Shown here: positions 53,046-61,948 of the stretch, one piece after another
Position numbering within the stretch: the first letter of the stretch is position 1
How the letters are laid out: every line of letters starts with the position of its first letter
Source: Cyclonatronum proteinivorum
GTDB lineage: Bacteria; Bacteroidota; Rhodothermia; Balneolales; Cyclonatronaceae
Reading direction: 5' to 3'
NCBI RefSeq assembly: GCF_003353065.1
Contig: NZ_CP027806.1
Span: 124,001-188,000, forward strand
DNA: 64,000 nt
Program-made: the position numbers and the translations under genes
The notes under the pieces: generated by a model
Seen by the model: only the letters and a program-made list of their open reading frames with translations
Databases searched by the model: none
What the model was told of the DNA's origin: nothing

Positions 53046-54404
53046 TCAGGCATTCATCACCACAGAACCCGCAAGCGCTGGGTTCGAAGTAAAGGTGAGC
53101 TCCGTTATCTCCGGACGCACAAGGCGAATTGGTGCACCCACAAGACCTACTCCGACATTCACATAAAGGTGCCGGTCTTCTTTGGTATAATGACCGCGGG
53201 AATAGGGATGAAACCAATCAATCGGATAAAGCTCGAGTCCCGCTATATTGAAGCCGATTTGCCCGCCGTGTGTATGCCCGGCAAGCGTCAGGCTGATGTC
53301 TTTGGCACGGGCGTCATCAAACATATGCGGCCGGTGTGACAGCAAAATCCTGAAACTCTCCGGGTCACTCCCTCTGACGGCTTTTTCGATATCGGCAAAA
53401 TCACGCCCGACTTCACCGGCATCATCAATGCCAATCATGGTTAATTTCTCTCCGTTGATACGCAGTTCGCGATGTGCATTCTGAAGCATGCTGACAGGTT
53501 TATCCGCAAGCGCATCCATCAAGGCATCCGCGGAAGCATAGTGATCATGATTCCCAGGACACCCAAAAACCCCGTAATCTGTCTTCAGCATAGATATGGT
53601 ATCCCGGATGTTCGGAATTTCGGTAATGTGCGTATCTACAAGATCACCGGTAATGGCAACAAGGTTTGGGTTCAGGCTGTTGATGATTTCATAGATCTCC
53701 TGTATCTGTCGTTTGTTCATGAAGATACCTGAGTGAATATCGCTGATATGGACCAGCCTGAGTCCTTCGAGTCCGGTAGGCAGATTCGGAAAATACAGGG
53801 TATTCTTGCTGATCACATAGTTCCGGTGCGTTGCCGCGGAGAGACCGGTAGTAAGCAGCAGGGGTGCACCAAAAGCTGCGGCTCCGGCTGTACGGATGAA
53901 TGACCGCCGGCTTATGCCTGTGGGCTCCGGTGAAGTTACGTTTTCGGATACCGGCACCGGAACCGGTTCAGGCTGCAGCTCCGGTGACTGACCGGCTGCC
54001 ATTTGAGCTTGTTCAGAACTATTGCCGGGTTTGGTTTTTCCGAAAGCAAATTTGAAGTAATTCATCACATGCTGTATGCCGCGCCCGGCATAAATTAGTG
54101 TGCTAAAGACAAACAGCAGGAAGATGATGGCGAAATAAAGTCCGCCGGGATAGACCATAAATTTCTGCAGAAAAGCCGAATCATGCAGATAGGTGTATGC
54201 AATAACAAAGCGCGGCCAAAAGAGCAGATTCCCGACAAACAGCACGCCATAACCAATGCGGAGACAGGTTTTCTGTGCCCTTTCGGTTTCAAAACTGTAG
54301 GTAAACCAACGCTTGTAAAGCTGAAAAACCACGTACTGCATTCCGCCAAACACGACGAGCATCATGGTATAAAAAACAAAGAAGATGACAAAGTTATCCA
54401 TCAC
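53046..54404 (-). CDS. Membrane-attached calcineurin-like metallophosphoesterase
   Basis: This 452-residue protein has about four predicted membrane helices within residues 1-110, a Pro/Glu-rich linker, an internal twin-arginine sequence S-R-R-S-F-I-R at residues 165-171 followed by an Ala/Leu-rich stretch to about 191, and then a complete metallophosphoesterase domain. Metal ligands are visible as D222-x-H224, G253-D-L-V-D257, G284-N-H-D287-H, and later GHTHGGQIG. The domain is like YkuE and YaeI, which act on lipid or nucleotide phosphates. The Tat-like motif would place the catalytic domain outside the cytoplasm. Substrate unknown. Confidence 0.9.
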   Translation of the reverse strand: MMDNFVIFFVFYTMMLVVFGGMQYVVFQLYKRWFTYSFETERAQKTCLRIGYGVLFVGNLLFWPRFVIAYTYLHDSAFLQKFMVYPGGLYFAIIFLLFVFSTLIYAGRGIQHVMNYFKFAFGKTKPGNSSEQAQMAAGQSPELQPEPVPVPVSENVTSPEPTGISRRSFIRTAGAAAFGAPLLLTTGLSAATHRNYVISKNTLYFPNLPTGLEGLRLVHISDIHSGIFMNKRQIQEIYEIINSLNPNLVAITGDLVDTHITEIPNIRDTISMLKTDYGVFGCPGNHDHYASADALMDALADKPVSMLQNAHRELRINGEKLTMIGIDDAGEVGRDFADIEKAVRGSDPESFRILLSHRPHMFDDARAKDISLTLAGHTHGGQIGFNIAGLELYPIDWFHPYSRGHYTKEDRHLYVNVGVGLVGAPIRLVRPEITELTFTSNPALAGSVVMNA

Positions 54405-54500
54405 AGATTAAACCAGAACAGTAAATGACAATCAAAAAGCGAGAATCAAAAAGGGAAACTTAGAATAGCAGACAATACGGATTATTGCGGCCCGGTATCA

Positions 54501-54570
54501 TTAAGCGTACGTGAAATAAAAAACCGGTCTAAAATGAACACAATCATAGATTATGGCATTCCGGGCGGGT
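54501..54570 (+). repeat. ~70-bp direct repeat, left copy, flanking the TA cassette
   Basis: TTAAGCGTAC-TGAAATAAAAAA, then ATGAACACAATCATAGATTA and TGGCATTCCGGGCGGGT recur at 55341-55412 in the same orientation. Over its last 40 bp the match is perfect; the middle differs by about seven bases and two single-base indels. The copies bracket the toxin-antitoxin genes. Confidence 0.88.
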
Positions 54571-54632
54571 TTACAGCAACAGCTAACAGATAAACAATAA
54601 AGCAGAATTAAACTACCTGAAAACAAGGGGCG

Positions 54633-54905
54633 CTACTTCTTATCGTAAATATCTCTTCTATGCCCAATCCGAACAACCAAAATGAGCACTTTATCATCCT
54701 GAATTTGGCAGATAATCCGATAATCATTGACCCGGTAGCGCCATAACCCTTTCATCCGCCCTTTAAGAGAACTCCCCATTCTTTGTGGATCGTTGTCAGT
54801 TGACAAATTATCACGCATCCATTTCAGAATTCTATCCTGTGTTGCAACGTCTAATTTCCGGAGCTCTTTTCGAGCGCGGTTATCAAACTCAACCCTCCAG
54901 GTCAT
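54633..54905 (-). CDS. RelE/ParE family toxin
   Basis: This 90-residue protein has the RelE fold signature: W-R-V-E-F-x(5)-K-E-L-R-K-L-D at the start, a central LKGRMKGLWRYRVNDYRIICQI, and the C-terminal ILVVRIGHRRDIYDK. RelE toxins cut mRNA in the ribosome, ParE toxins poison gyrase; sequence alone does not settle which, but the GLWRYRVNDYRIIC form with the terminal R-x-D-I-Y is usual for RelE types. It overlaps the antitoxin gene by 17 bp, as expected for a coupled pair. Both lie inside the direct-repeat bracket. Confidence 0.93.
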   Translation of the reverse strand: MTWRVEFDNRARKELRKLDVATQDRILKWMRDNLSTDNDPQRMGSSLKGRMKGLWRYRVNDYRIICQIQDDKVLILVVRIGHRRDIYDKK

Positions 54906-55107
54906 CTCTCCGCTCTAATTGTTCCAAACTCCAGTTTTTGCTTTCGGGTTGCTCAAGGCGACGTTCAGCTACATACAAATCTTCCAGATCATCCAATTTT
55001 TCTTCCAGCGCCTGACGGACAAAAGATGATTTGGTACGACCGGTCTGTTTGGCAAGTTTATGAAGCCGCTTTTTTAAAACTGAGTCCAGTCTGATTGTGA
55101 TTGACAT
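54889..55107 (-). CDS. Ribbon-helix-helix antitoxin
   Basis: This 72-residue protein has an N-terminal ribbon-helix-helix DNA-binding fold (SITIRLDSVLKKRLHKLAKQ then RTKSSFVRQALEEKL) and a charged C-terminal tail that would wrap the toxin. It is the first gene of the pair. Such antitoxins repress their own promoter, here in the AT-rich 55108-55150 region; I see no clear operator palindrome there. Confidence 0.92.
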   Translation of the reverse strand: MSITIRLDSVLKKRLHKLAKQTGRTKSSFVRQALEEKLDDLEDLYVAERRLEQPESKNWSLEQLERRDDLEG

Positions 55108-55340
55108 AAAAAAACGTGTTAATATCCTTATAAAGCTGTAGAGTTAAGATATGTTTTTCCTTCGACCGCATGAATTTAAAAAAGCCCGATTTGATGATTT
55201 TGTGGACTCAGCTTTGCGGTGAAAATGAGCCGCTTCTTGATAGGTTTTTTTGCCACAGCGTCACTTTCTGACAGTGGAGGTACTAAAGGGCAGAGCTGTA
55301 GCTTAAATAAATGACCCGGCTGAACTACTAACCCATAGAT

Positions 55341-55412
55341 TTAAGCGTACATGAAATAAAAAAACCCCGCACAAAATGAACACAATCATAGATTATGGCA
55401 TTCCGGGCGGGT
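55341..55412 (+). repeat. ~70-bp direct repeat, right copy, flanking the TA cassette
   Basis: This copy lies 57 bp beyond the 3' end of metK. It matches 54501-54570 in the same orientation, with the final 40 bp identical (ACACAATCATAGATTATGGC then ATTCCGGGCGGGT). The stretch 55108-55340, between the antitoxin and this repeat, contains no gene. Confidence 0.88.
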
Positions 55413-55469
55413 ATGAGAACGGACGGGCTGATTTCTCTTTTCAGCCTGCATACGTCTGGCTTTCGTGAC

Positions 55470-56618
55470 TTACAAAGCGTTGCTGATCTTATCGGTGTAA
55501 TCCAACTGTTCCCAGGGGAATTCAGCGCGGCCAAAGTGACCGTAAGCCGCAGTGGGCCGGAAAATCGGGCGGTTCAGACCAAAGCGTGTGATGATCCCGG
55601 ATGGGGTGCAGTCGAATACGCGGCTTACAGCATCAGCAAGCTCAACATCGCTTACCTTGCCTGTACCGTAGGTATTTACAGATATGGAAACCGGATCAAC
55701 AACCCCGATAGCGTAGGCGAGCTGAACAAGGCAGTTTTCAGCAAGCTCTGCCGCAACAATGTTCTTGGCAATATGACGTGCCGCATAGGCCGCCGACCGG
55801 TCCACCTTGGTGGAATCTTTCCCGGAGAAAGCACCGCCACCATGCGCCCCGTGCCCGCCGTAGGTATCCACAATAATTTTGCGGCCGGTCAGGCCGGAAT
55901 CGCCGTGCGGTCCGCCAATTACAAATTTCCCGGTAGGGTTGATGAACATTTTGGTATCAGCATCGAGCAGATTCCCGGGGATTACTTTTTCAATAAGATT
56001 GGCCTTTACTTCGCGGCGAATTTCTTCCTGCGAAATGCCATCATCGTGCTGTGTGGATAACACGATAGCATCGATACGAAGCGGGTTTCCGTTTTCATCG
56101 TTTTCGATGGTCACCTGACTCTTGCTGTCCGGTGCCAGCCAGGTCATGATTTTGCCGGCTTTACGAATGGCAGATAATTCCCGCACAAGGTCATGCGCCA
56201 GCTGAATGCTCAGCGGCATATAGGTTTCGGTTTCTTTGCAGGCATATCCAAACATCATCCCCTGATCGCCTGCACCAATATCTTTCTTGTCGTTTTTATC
56301 CACACCCATTGCGATGTCATCGCTTTGCTGATGTATAGCCGAAATAACCCCGCATGAGTCTGCATCGAACCGGTAACTGCTTTTGGTGTAGCCAATTTCA
56401 CGAATGGTTTCGCGTACGATTTCCTGCACGTCCACATAGCTGTTGGTTCGTACTTCACCGGCAACTACGGCAAGGCCGGTGGTAACAAGGGTTTCGACTG
56501 CGACTCTTGAATCCGGGTCCTTATCCAGCATGGCATCGAGAATGGCATCTGAAATCTGATCTGCAACTTTATCCGGGTGCCCTTCTGAAACAGACTCGGA
56601 GGTAAATAGTTTTTTCAT
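55470..56618 (-). CDS. metK: S-adenosylmethionine synthetase
   Basis: This 382-residue protein has SEGHPDK at residues 11-17 binding ATP phosphates, the signature [12 protein letters not shown], and [23 protein letters not shown]. The enzyme makes SAM from methionine and ATP, releasing phosphate and pyrophosphate. Length and motif order are normal. The 177-bp leader shows no SAM riboswitch. Three SAM-dependent or SAM-like methyltransferases occur elsewhere in the window, without operon linkage. Confidence 0.98.
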   Translation of the reverse strand: MKKLFTSESVSEGHPDKVADQISDAILDAMLDKDPDSRVAVETLVTTGLAVVAGEVRTNSYVDVQEIVRETIREIGYTKSSYRFDADSCGVISAIHQQSDDIAMGVDKNDKKDIGAGDQGMMFGYACKETETYMPLSIQLAHDLVRELSAIRKAGKIMTWLAPDSKSQVTIENDENGNPLRIDAIVLSTQHDDGISQEEIRREVKANLIEKVIPGNLLDADTKMFINPTGKFVIGGPHGDSGLTGRKIIVDTYGGHGAHGGGAFSGKDSTKVDRSAAYAARHIAKNIVAAELAENCLVQLAYAIGVVDPVSISVNTYGTGKVSDVELADAVSRVFDCTPSGIITRFGLNRPIFRPTAAYGHFGRAEFPWEQLDYTDKISNAL

Positions 56619-56795
56619 GTAAATATGGGAAATAAGTGTAGGATGTTTTCAGAGTAAATAAGGCGCTAAAAATAAGGATTTTAAATTACTCTTGCGGAAA
56701 CCCTTTAGCAGACCACGGAATTTCGTATTATCAAATTCACTCACCTTAGTCAGACAGAGCACTACCTGACTTTTTGCACCTTCTTCCGCACTTAT

Positions 56796-57038
56796 ATGAG
56801 CTTTGAACTTGTCCTTGCCAGCGTTTTGATAATCGCTGCCGCATCGCTGTTTTTTCTTTTAATCAGGAAAATTCGCGTACTAACCATTCCGCGCGCTTTT
56901 GGCTGCTATCGCGCACTTCGGTGCGAAACAACCCGTGTGAGCCGAAATAAGGCCATGCGGTACCTTGATTACGTGCTGCCAACCAAACGATACTATTGCA
57001 AAACCTGCAATCAGTCGTTTACCCGCATTGTTCCCTGA
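56796..57038 (+). CDS. Small single-span membrane protein with cysteine pair
   Basis: This 80-residue protein has one N-terminal membrane helix (residues about 4-23, LVLASVLIIAAASLFFLLI) and a basic C-terminal part. A C-Y-R-A-L-R-C segment at 37-43 and a terminal Y-Y-C-K-T-C-N-Q-S-F give two cysteine pairs, the second of zinc-ribbon type. I do not recognise the family. It is divergent from metK and is followed by a bidirectional terminator about 110 bp downstream. Confidence 0.65.
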   Translation: MSFELVLASVLIIAAASLFFLLIRKIRVLTIPRAFGCYRALRCETTRVSRNKAMRYLDYVLPTKRYYCKTCNQSFTRIVP

Positions 57039-57146
57039 AAAGTACACTATCATCTATTACCGGAACATTTCCGTTTCTGTACTGTACCCCGGCTGCAAGG
57101 TACATTGAAAAGGTATGCTTATCAGTTGACTAAAAAACCGCGCATA

Positions 57147-57184
57147 AAAAAGGCCGTCACTCGCAGATTGAGGACGGCCTTTTT
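57147..57184. terminator. Bidirectional terminator
   Basis: A perfect 12-bp stem, AAAAAGGCCGTC / GACGGCCTTTTT, with a 14-nt loop lies between the convergent small membrane protein and T9SS cargo genes; T-runs occur on both strands. Confidence 0.95.
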
Positions 57185-57210
57185 GTGTCAGTATAATTTG
57201 ACTGAACAGC

Positions 57211-58134
57211 TTACTTCACAACGGTAAGCTTACGGGTCTGCACCTGATTGCCGGCCTGCAGGCGGTACAGATACACACCACTTGAAAGGTTAGAGGCATC
57301 AAAAACAGCTGTATGTGCACCTGCGGACAGGGTCTCATTTACAAGTACAGCAACCCGCTGACCTAACATGTCAAACACTTCAAGCTGCGCATGACCGCTT
57401 TGGGGCAGTGCGAAGCTGATGTTTGTTGTCGGGTTGAAAGGGTTGGGGTAATTCTGCATGAGCTGCAGATCACGGGGGACATCAGCGTAGCGCTCTGTGC
57501 TTGTTGCAGAGCCATTATCAAACTCGAAGTCATCGAGGAACCAGGTAAAATTATCACCGGCATCGCCAGCACCACCATCGAGATCCATGATAACAACAAC
57601 ACGATCCCAAGGCGCAGTGCGGTCTACACCACTTACATCCCATTCCAATTCTACCCACTGATTGGCCGCTGTGATTGGGGTAAACATATCGGGAGTACCA
57701 ACATCAGGGAATTGCTTGAGCTCAAACTTGAGCATTGCGTTGATGTCAGCACGTGGCGACCACACTTTCATTCTGAAAACGGCGTCATCAGTGATTTCCA
57801 TGATTTCATCTGTGTGATAGAAGAACCCTGCCCATGGCTGACCACCTTCGCCAGCACCACCTTTCTTGTATTGTACCACAAACTCTGTGGTGTTAAGTCC
57901 GGTTCTGTCCGGATTCTCAATACGCTCGAGGCCTGCCCCTTCAAACGGAAACATGGTAAAGCCTTCCCAGTCTACAACATCCGTATCAACGTTAAATACG
58001 AGCGGCAACTCCTGTAACATTCCGGGCTCATCTGGCGGAAGTATTCCCTGAGCGTTAGCCGAAGCAAAAGAAACAGAAGCCATCAACAAGACAGCTACCG
58101 CAAGTTTTTGTAAAAAAGTAAATGTTAAACGCAT
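57211..58134 (-). CDS. Secreted protein with T9SS type A sorting domain
   Basis: This 307-residue protein has a signal peptide ending SANA near residue 28. Residues about 45-208 form a beta-sandwich-like module of the galactose-binding or carbohydrate-binding type (VQYKKGGAGEGGQPWAGFF, FRMKVWSPRADINAMLKFEL, FTWFLDDFEF). From residue 228 comes NYPNPFNPTT and a full sorting domain ending SSGVYLYRLQAGNQVQTRKL. Export through T9SS follows from the tail. It is divergent from susC-susD across 750 bp, so it may help bind the same glycan at the cell surface; that is inference. No catalytic motif is evident. Confidence 0.9.
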   Translation of the reverse strand: MRLTFTFLQKLAVAVLLMASVSFASANAQGILPPDEPGMLQELPLVFNVDTDVVDWEGFTMFPFEGAGLERIENPDRTGLNTTEFVVQYKKGGAGEGGQPWAGFFYHTDEIMEITDDAVFRMKVWSPRADINAMLKFELKQFPDVGTPDMFTPITAANQWVELEWDVSGVDRTAPWDRVVVIMDLDGGAGDAGDNFTWFLDDFEFDNGSATSTERYADVPRDLQLMQNYPNPFNPTTNISFALPQSGHAQLEVFDMLGQRVAVLVNETLSAGAHTAVFDASNLSSGVYLYRLQAGNQVQTRKLTVVK

Positions 58135-58886
58135 ATTCTAATTACCTAATGGGTTTATTGAAAAATATTTTATGCCAAATGTGCTTTTTGTAAGGCAACT
58201 TTTTTGCCTATTTGCACGCAAATAATTTCCACAAAAAGACCTTAAAAGGCAACAAGCAGAACACAAATTTTTAGCGTGCATGCGTGCGGTATCTCTTCCA
58301 TTAAGTCGTGATATACCACCTGCGCAGATGACCTTTTATCAGCACATCATTTCAAAAAAAATTCAGTCATCTTTATTCCCCAAACAAAAAAGCCCTTTCA
58401 AAAATGGCTTCCATGACTTCACAACGCAATCTTAAGGCGGGCAATAAGGTTTTTCAGCCACGCACTCCGGAACAGAAAAAAACAGGTGCACCTTTCCGGA
58501 AAAAAAATTATTTTTGCACTAATTGTGAAATTATTTCCCACTTTTTTTGAGCAAAAAGAGTGGATTTAATAATCTAATTCGACTATCTTAATTTCATGCA
58601 TTGCTTTTAAGCATGGGCATATTCCGCGCGCTAAGTCTGTAAAATGTGCCTTTTTTTGATATTTAATTTACAGAACTGGTTCTTCACCTGTCTTTATACG
58701 CGGGAAAAAGACTCAGATCGGCTGCAAATATCCCGCAAAAGCTAACGGAAACTTTTTTCCGGATGATTTTCTCAAAAATATGCAAATGGTTTGTTGAGGC
58801 GGGTAAACCCCTTGCATGAGAACCAACGCTTACCCATTTCCCGGCTCGAAACTTGAACTCTATGTAAATAAAGTAACGATACCTTT
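58135..58886. other. Divergent intergenic region upstream of susC
   Basis: About 750 bp, AT-rich with many A-runs, should carry the promoters of the T9SS cargo gene and susC. No gene, dispersed repeat or clear operator is visible, and no sigma/anti-sigma pair precedes susC here. Confidence 0.5.
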
Positions 58887-61800
58887 ATGGCCAACTTTAA
58901 GTTATTCACACTATTAATGCTCTGTTTACTGTGCATACCCGCAATGCTTGTGGGACAAACAGTAACCGGAACCGTTGTCGACGCGGAGAATAATGAACCA
59001 CTCATCGGGGTGAACATCATTCTTCAGGGTACCGCAACAGGTACAACTACAGATTTCGACGGAAATTTCTCACTCAGTGTCCCCGATCTTGAGGGTACAC
59101 TTGTTTTCCGCTACATCGGCTATGTAACGCAGGAAATCCCGCTTGAAGGCCGCACCGAACTCACCGTTCGCATGCGCGAAGATACCTTCATGGGCAGCGA
59201 GCTTGTGGTCGTTGCCTACGGCATTCAGCAAAGAAGCCTGGTAACTGGTGCCATCTCACGCATTGAATCGGCGCAAATTCAGCAGGCGGCTCCGCTTCGC
59301 GTGGAACAGGCGCTGCAGGGCCGCACAGCCGGTGTTCTGGTCATGCAAAACTCAGGTCAGCCCGGCTCCGGTGCTACGGTTCGTATCCGCGGTATTGGTA
59401 CAACCGGTGATGCCGAACCCCTATATGTGGTAGACGGTATGCCCGTATCAGGCATTGACTTCCTGAACCCCGCCGATATTGCTTCAATCGAAGTTCTCAA
59501 GGACGCCTCTGCAACCGCTATTTACGGTGCAAGAGGTGCAAACGGCGTGGTTATGGTAACCACTAATTCCGGCCGCCCGGGTGACATACAGGTATCCTAC
59601 AACGCATACGTCGGTTTCCAAAACCCCTGGAGAGAAACAGACTTGCTTAATGCGCCGGATTACATGATGATCATGAATGAGAGCTATGCCAACGACGGGC
59701 GCAACATCCCCTTCCCGGATATTGATGAGCGTATTGAAGCCATCGGCAACGGCACCAACTGGCAGGAAGAAGTCTTTTACTACAACGCTCCGCTTACCAA
59801 TCACAGCCTTGCGTTTTCGGGAGGCAGTGAAACTTCAACCTATGTAACGTCCTTTTCCTACCGTCAGCAGGAAGGTATCGTGGCCCGCGGCGCTTCCAAC
59901 TACGAGCGCTTCACCGCACGTATCAACTCTGACCATACGGCTGGACGTCTTAATTACGGTACCCGCGTAAACTATACCCGCAGAACAAACCGCGGTATCG
60001 ACCCCAACGAAGAATTCGGCGGCGTGATGGCACGGGTTGCCAATATTGACCCCGTAACCCCTGTTCGCAACGAAGACGGCTCGTTTGCGCAGTCTCCTTT
60101 TGCCTCTCAGGAAGTTGTAAACCCCGTTGCAGCTATCGATATCATCAACTCGCGCCAACAGGAAGACCGCCTGGTAGGGGGAGCTTTTGGCCGCTTCAGA
60201 CTGATGGATAACCTGCACATCCGCTCATCTTTTGATGTGGATCTTGGCTTTATCAACAACCGCGCTTTTACACCCGAGTACGACCTGGGCGGAAACGTAT
60301 CCAACGCAACAACCATCGCCTTTCAGGAGCAAGTGCGCCTTGTAACCTGGCAGACAAGCCATGTTGTTCAGTATGATAACAGCATAAACCTTCATGACTT
60401 CAGCCTCCTTGGTGGTTTTGAGCTGCGCGACAGCCGCAGCGAGTTCCTCGGCGGTACCCGCTCTGATCTCAGCATGCCTTCCTTCCGCCATGCATGGCTC
60501 TCAACCGGAACCGATCCGGACAGCCAAACCAACTACGGCGGCCTCGGGCTGGAGTCCATTGCTTCCTATTTCACCCGCGTAAACTACAACTATGACGGAC
60601 GCTACATCCTCGAAGGGGTGTTCAGAATGGACGGCTCTTCCAAGTTTGGTCCCGATAACCGCTGGGCCGCATTCCCGGCCTTCTCGCTGGGCTGGGTGAT
60701 CTCCCGTGAAAGCTTCATGTCAGACTTCCAAAACCTGAGCGAACTGCGCCTGCGCGGCGGCTGGGGGCAAAACGGAAGCGACAACATCGGGCAGTTTGGC
60801 TTCACCCCCCTCATTACCACACACACCGGCTACGCTTTCGGAATCGACCCCGTTCAGGTCACCGGCGCCTACCCGGGCCGTATTGCCAACACCAACCTGA
60901 AGTGGGAAACCTCCGAGCAGGTCAGCGTCGGGCTTGAAGCTTCATTCTATGACTTCAAATACTTCATCAACCTCGACTACTATCAGAAGCAAACCAAAGG
61001 CCTGTTGCTTTCGGCTCCCATCCCGGCCTTTATCGGTAACGCCGCGCCCATCGTGAACGGCGGAACCGTGAAAAACACCGGTTTCGAACTCGAAGCGGGT
61101 GTACGCGATATCGTAGGCAACCTGAACTACGACCTCACCCTAACGGGAAGCTACAATGTGAACGAGATCACGGCCATCAACAACGAAGAAGGCCGCCTGT
61201 TCGGGGCGAATGTTTCGACCTCTATGAACAGCGTTGCCATGGCGCAGGTTGGCTTCCCCATCGCATTCTTCTGGGGCTTTCAGACCGCCGGTATCTTCCA
61301 GACCATGGAAGAAATTCAGAACTACGTGAATGCCGAAGGCGAAATGATTCAGCCCAACGCACAGCCCGGTGACCTGATTTTTGTGGATACCAACGGCGAC
61401 GGACAAATCACGGATGAAGACCGTGTCAAAATCGGAAACCCGTATCCAGATTTCACCCTCGGTTTCAACATCAACCTGGGCTGGAAAAACTGGGACCTCA
61501 ATATGTTCCTGTACGGTGCCTTTGGCCAGGATATTTACACCGGTGGCACCCGTCGCCATGACCTGAACATGCCCAACTGGAAAGGTTCCGTACTCGACCG
61601 CTGGACGCCTGAGAACACCAACACTTCTCACCCGCGCGTCACCATCAACGATCCGAACGGCAATTACGCCCGCCCGTCTGATTTCTTCATCGAAGACGGC
61701 TCCTTCGTTCGCCTGCGCAATGCTGCCATCGGGTACACCCTGCCCGTTGAACTGGTGAACCGCATTGGTGCACGCCGCATGCGTCTGTATGCCTCAGCCC

Positions 61801-61937
61801 AAAACCTGTTTACCATCACCGGCTACTCAGGTCACGACCCGGAAATCGGTTCCCGCGGCGCACTCGATGTAGGTATCGACCGCAACATCTACCCGCAGGC
61901 CCGCACCTACATGTTTGGCGTAAACCTTGATTTTTAA
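58887..61937 (+). CDS. SusC/RagA family TonB-linked outer-membrane protein
   Basis: This 1016-residue protein has the SusC layout: a signal peptide to about residue 23, a carboxypeptidase-regulatory-like domain (GTVVDAENNEPLIGVNI), the SusC-specific plug start ELVVVAYGIQQRSLVTGAIS, the plug motifs GVLVMQNSGQPGSGATVRIRG, PLYVVDGMP and ATAIYGARGANGVVMVTT, and a barrel ending RTYMFGVNLDF. With SusD it forms the lidded glycan or peptide importer of the outer membrane. No N-terminal secretin/TonB-like signalling extension is present, so direct sigma-factor control is unlikely. susD starts 11 bp after the stop. Confidence 0.96.
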   Translation: MANFKLFTLLMLCLLCIPAMLVGQTVTGTVVDAENNEPLIGVNIILQGTATGTTTDFDGNFSLSVPDLEGTLVFRYIGYVTQEIPLEGRTELTVRMREDTFMGSELVVVAYGIQQRSLVTGAISRIESAQIQQAAPLRVEQALQGRTAGVLVMQNSGQPGSGATVRIRGIGTTGDAEPLYVVDGMPVSGIDFLNPADIASIEVLKDASATAIYGARGANGVVMVTTNSGRPGDIQVSYNAYVGFQNPWRETDLLNAPDYMMIMNESYANDGRNIPFPDIDERIEAIGNGTNWQEEVFYYNAPLTNHSLAFSGGSETSTYVTSFSYRQQEGIVARGASNYERFTARINSDHTAGRLNYGTRVNYTRRTNRGIDPNEEFGGVMARVANIDPVTPVRNEDGSFAQSPFASQEVVNPVAAIDIINSRQQEDRLVGGAFGRFRLMDNLHIRSSFDVDLGFINNRAFTPEYDLGGNVSNATTIAFQEQVRLVTWQTSHVVQYDNSINLHDFSLLGGFELRDSRSEFLGGTRSDLSMPSFRHAWLSTGTDPDSQTNYGGLGLESIASYFTRVNYNYDGRYILEGVFRMDGSSKFGPDNRWAAFPAFSLGWVISRESFMSDFQNLSELRLRGGWGQNGSDNIGQFGFTPLITTHTGYAFGIDPVQVTGAYPGRIANTNLKWETSEQVSVGLEASFYDFKYFINLDYYQKQTKGLLLSAPIPAFIGNAAPIVNGGTVKNTGFELEAGVRDIVGNLNYDLTLTGSYNVNEITAINNEEGRLFGANVSTSMNSVAMAQVGFPIAFFWGFQTAGIFQTMEEIQNYVNAEGEMIQPNAQPGDLIFVDTNGDGQITDEDRVKIGNPYPDFTLGFNINLGWKNWDLNMFLYGAFGQDIYTGGTRRHDLNMPNWKGSVLDRWTPENTNTSHPRVTINDPNGNYARPSDFFIEDGSFVRLRNAAIGYTLPVELVNRIGARRMRLYASAQNLFTITGYSGHDPEIGSRGALDVGIDRNIYPQARTYMFGVNLDF

Positions 61938-61948
61938 ACTGATTCATC

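Noticed and set aside
56619-56795. Possible SAM riboswitch in the metK leader
   Set aside because: The conserved core and P1/P3 elements of known SAM riboswitches are absent, and the leader is short and AT-rich.
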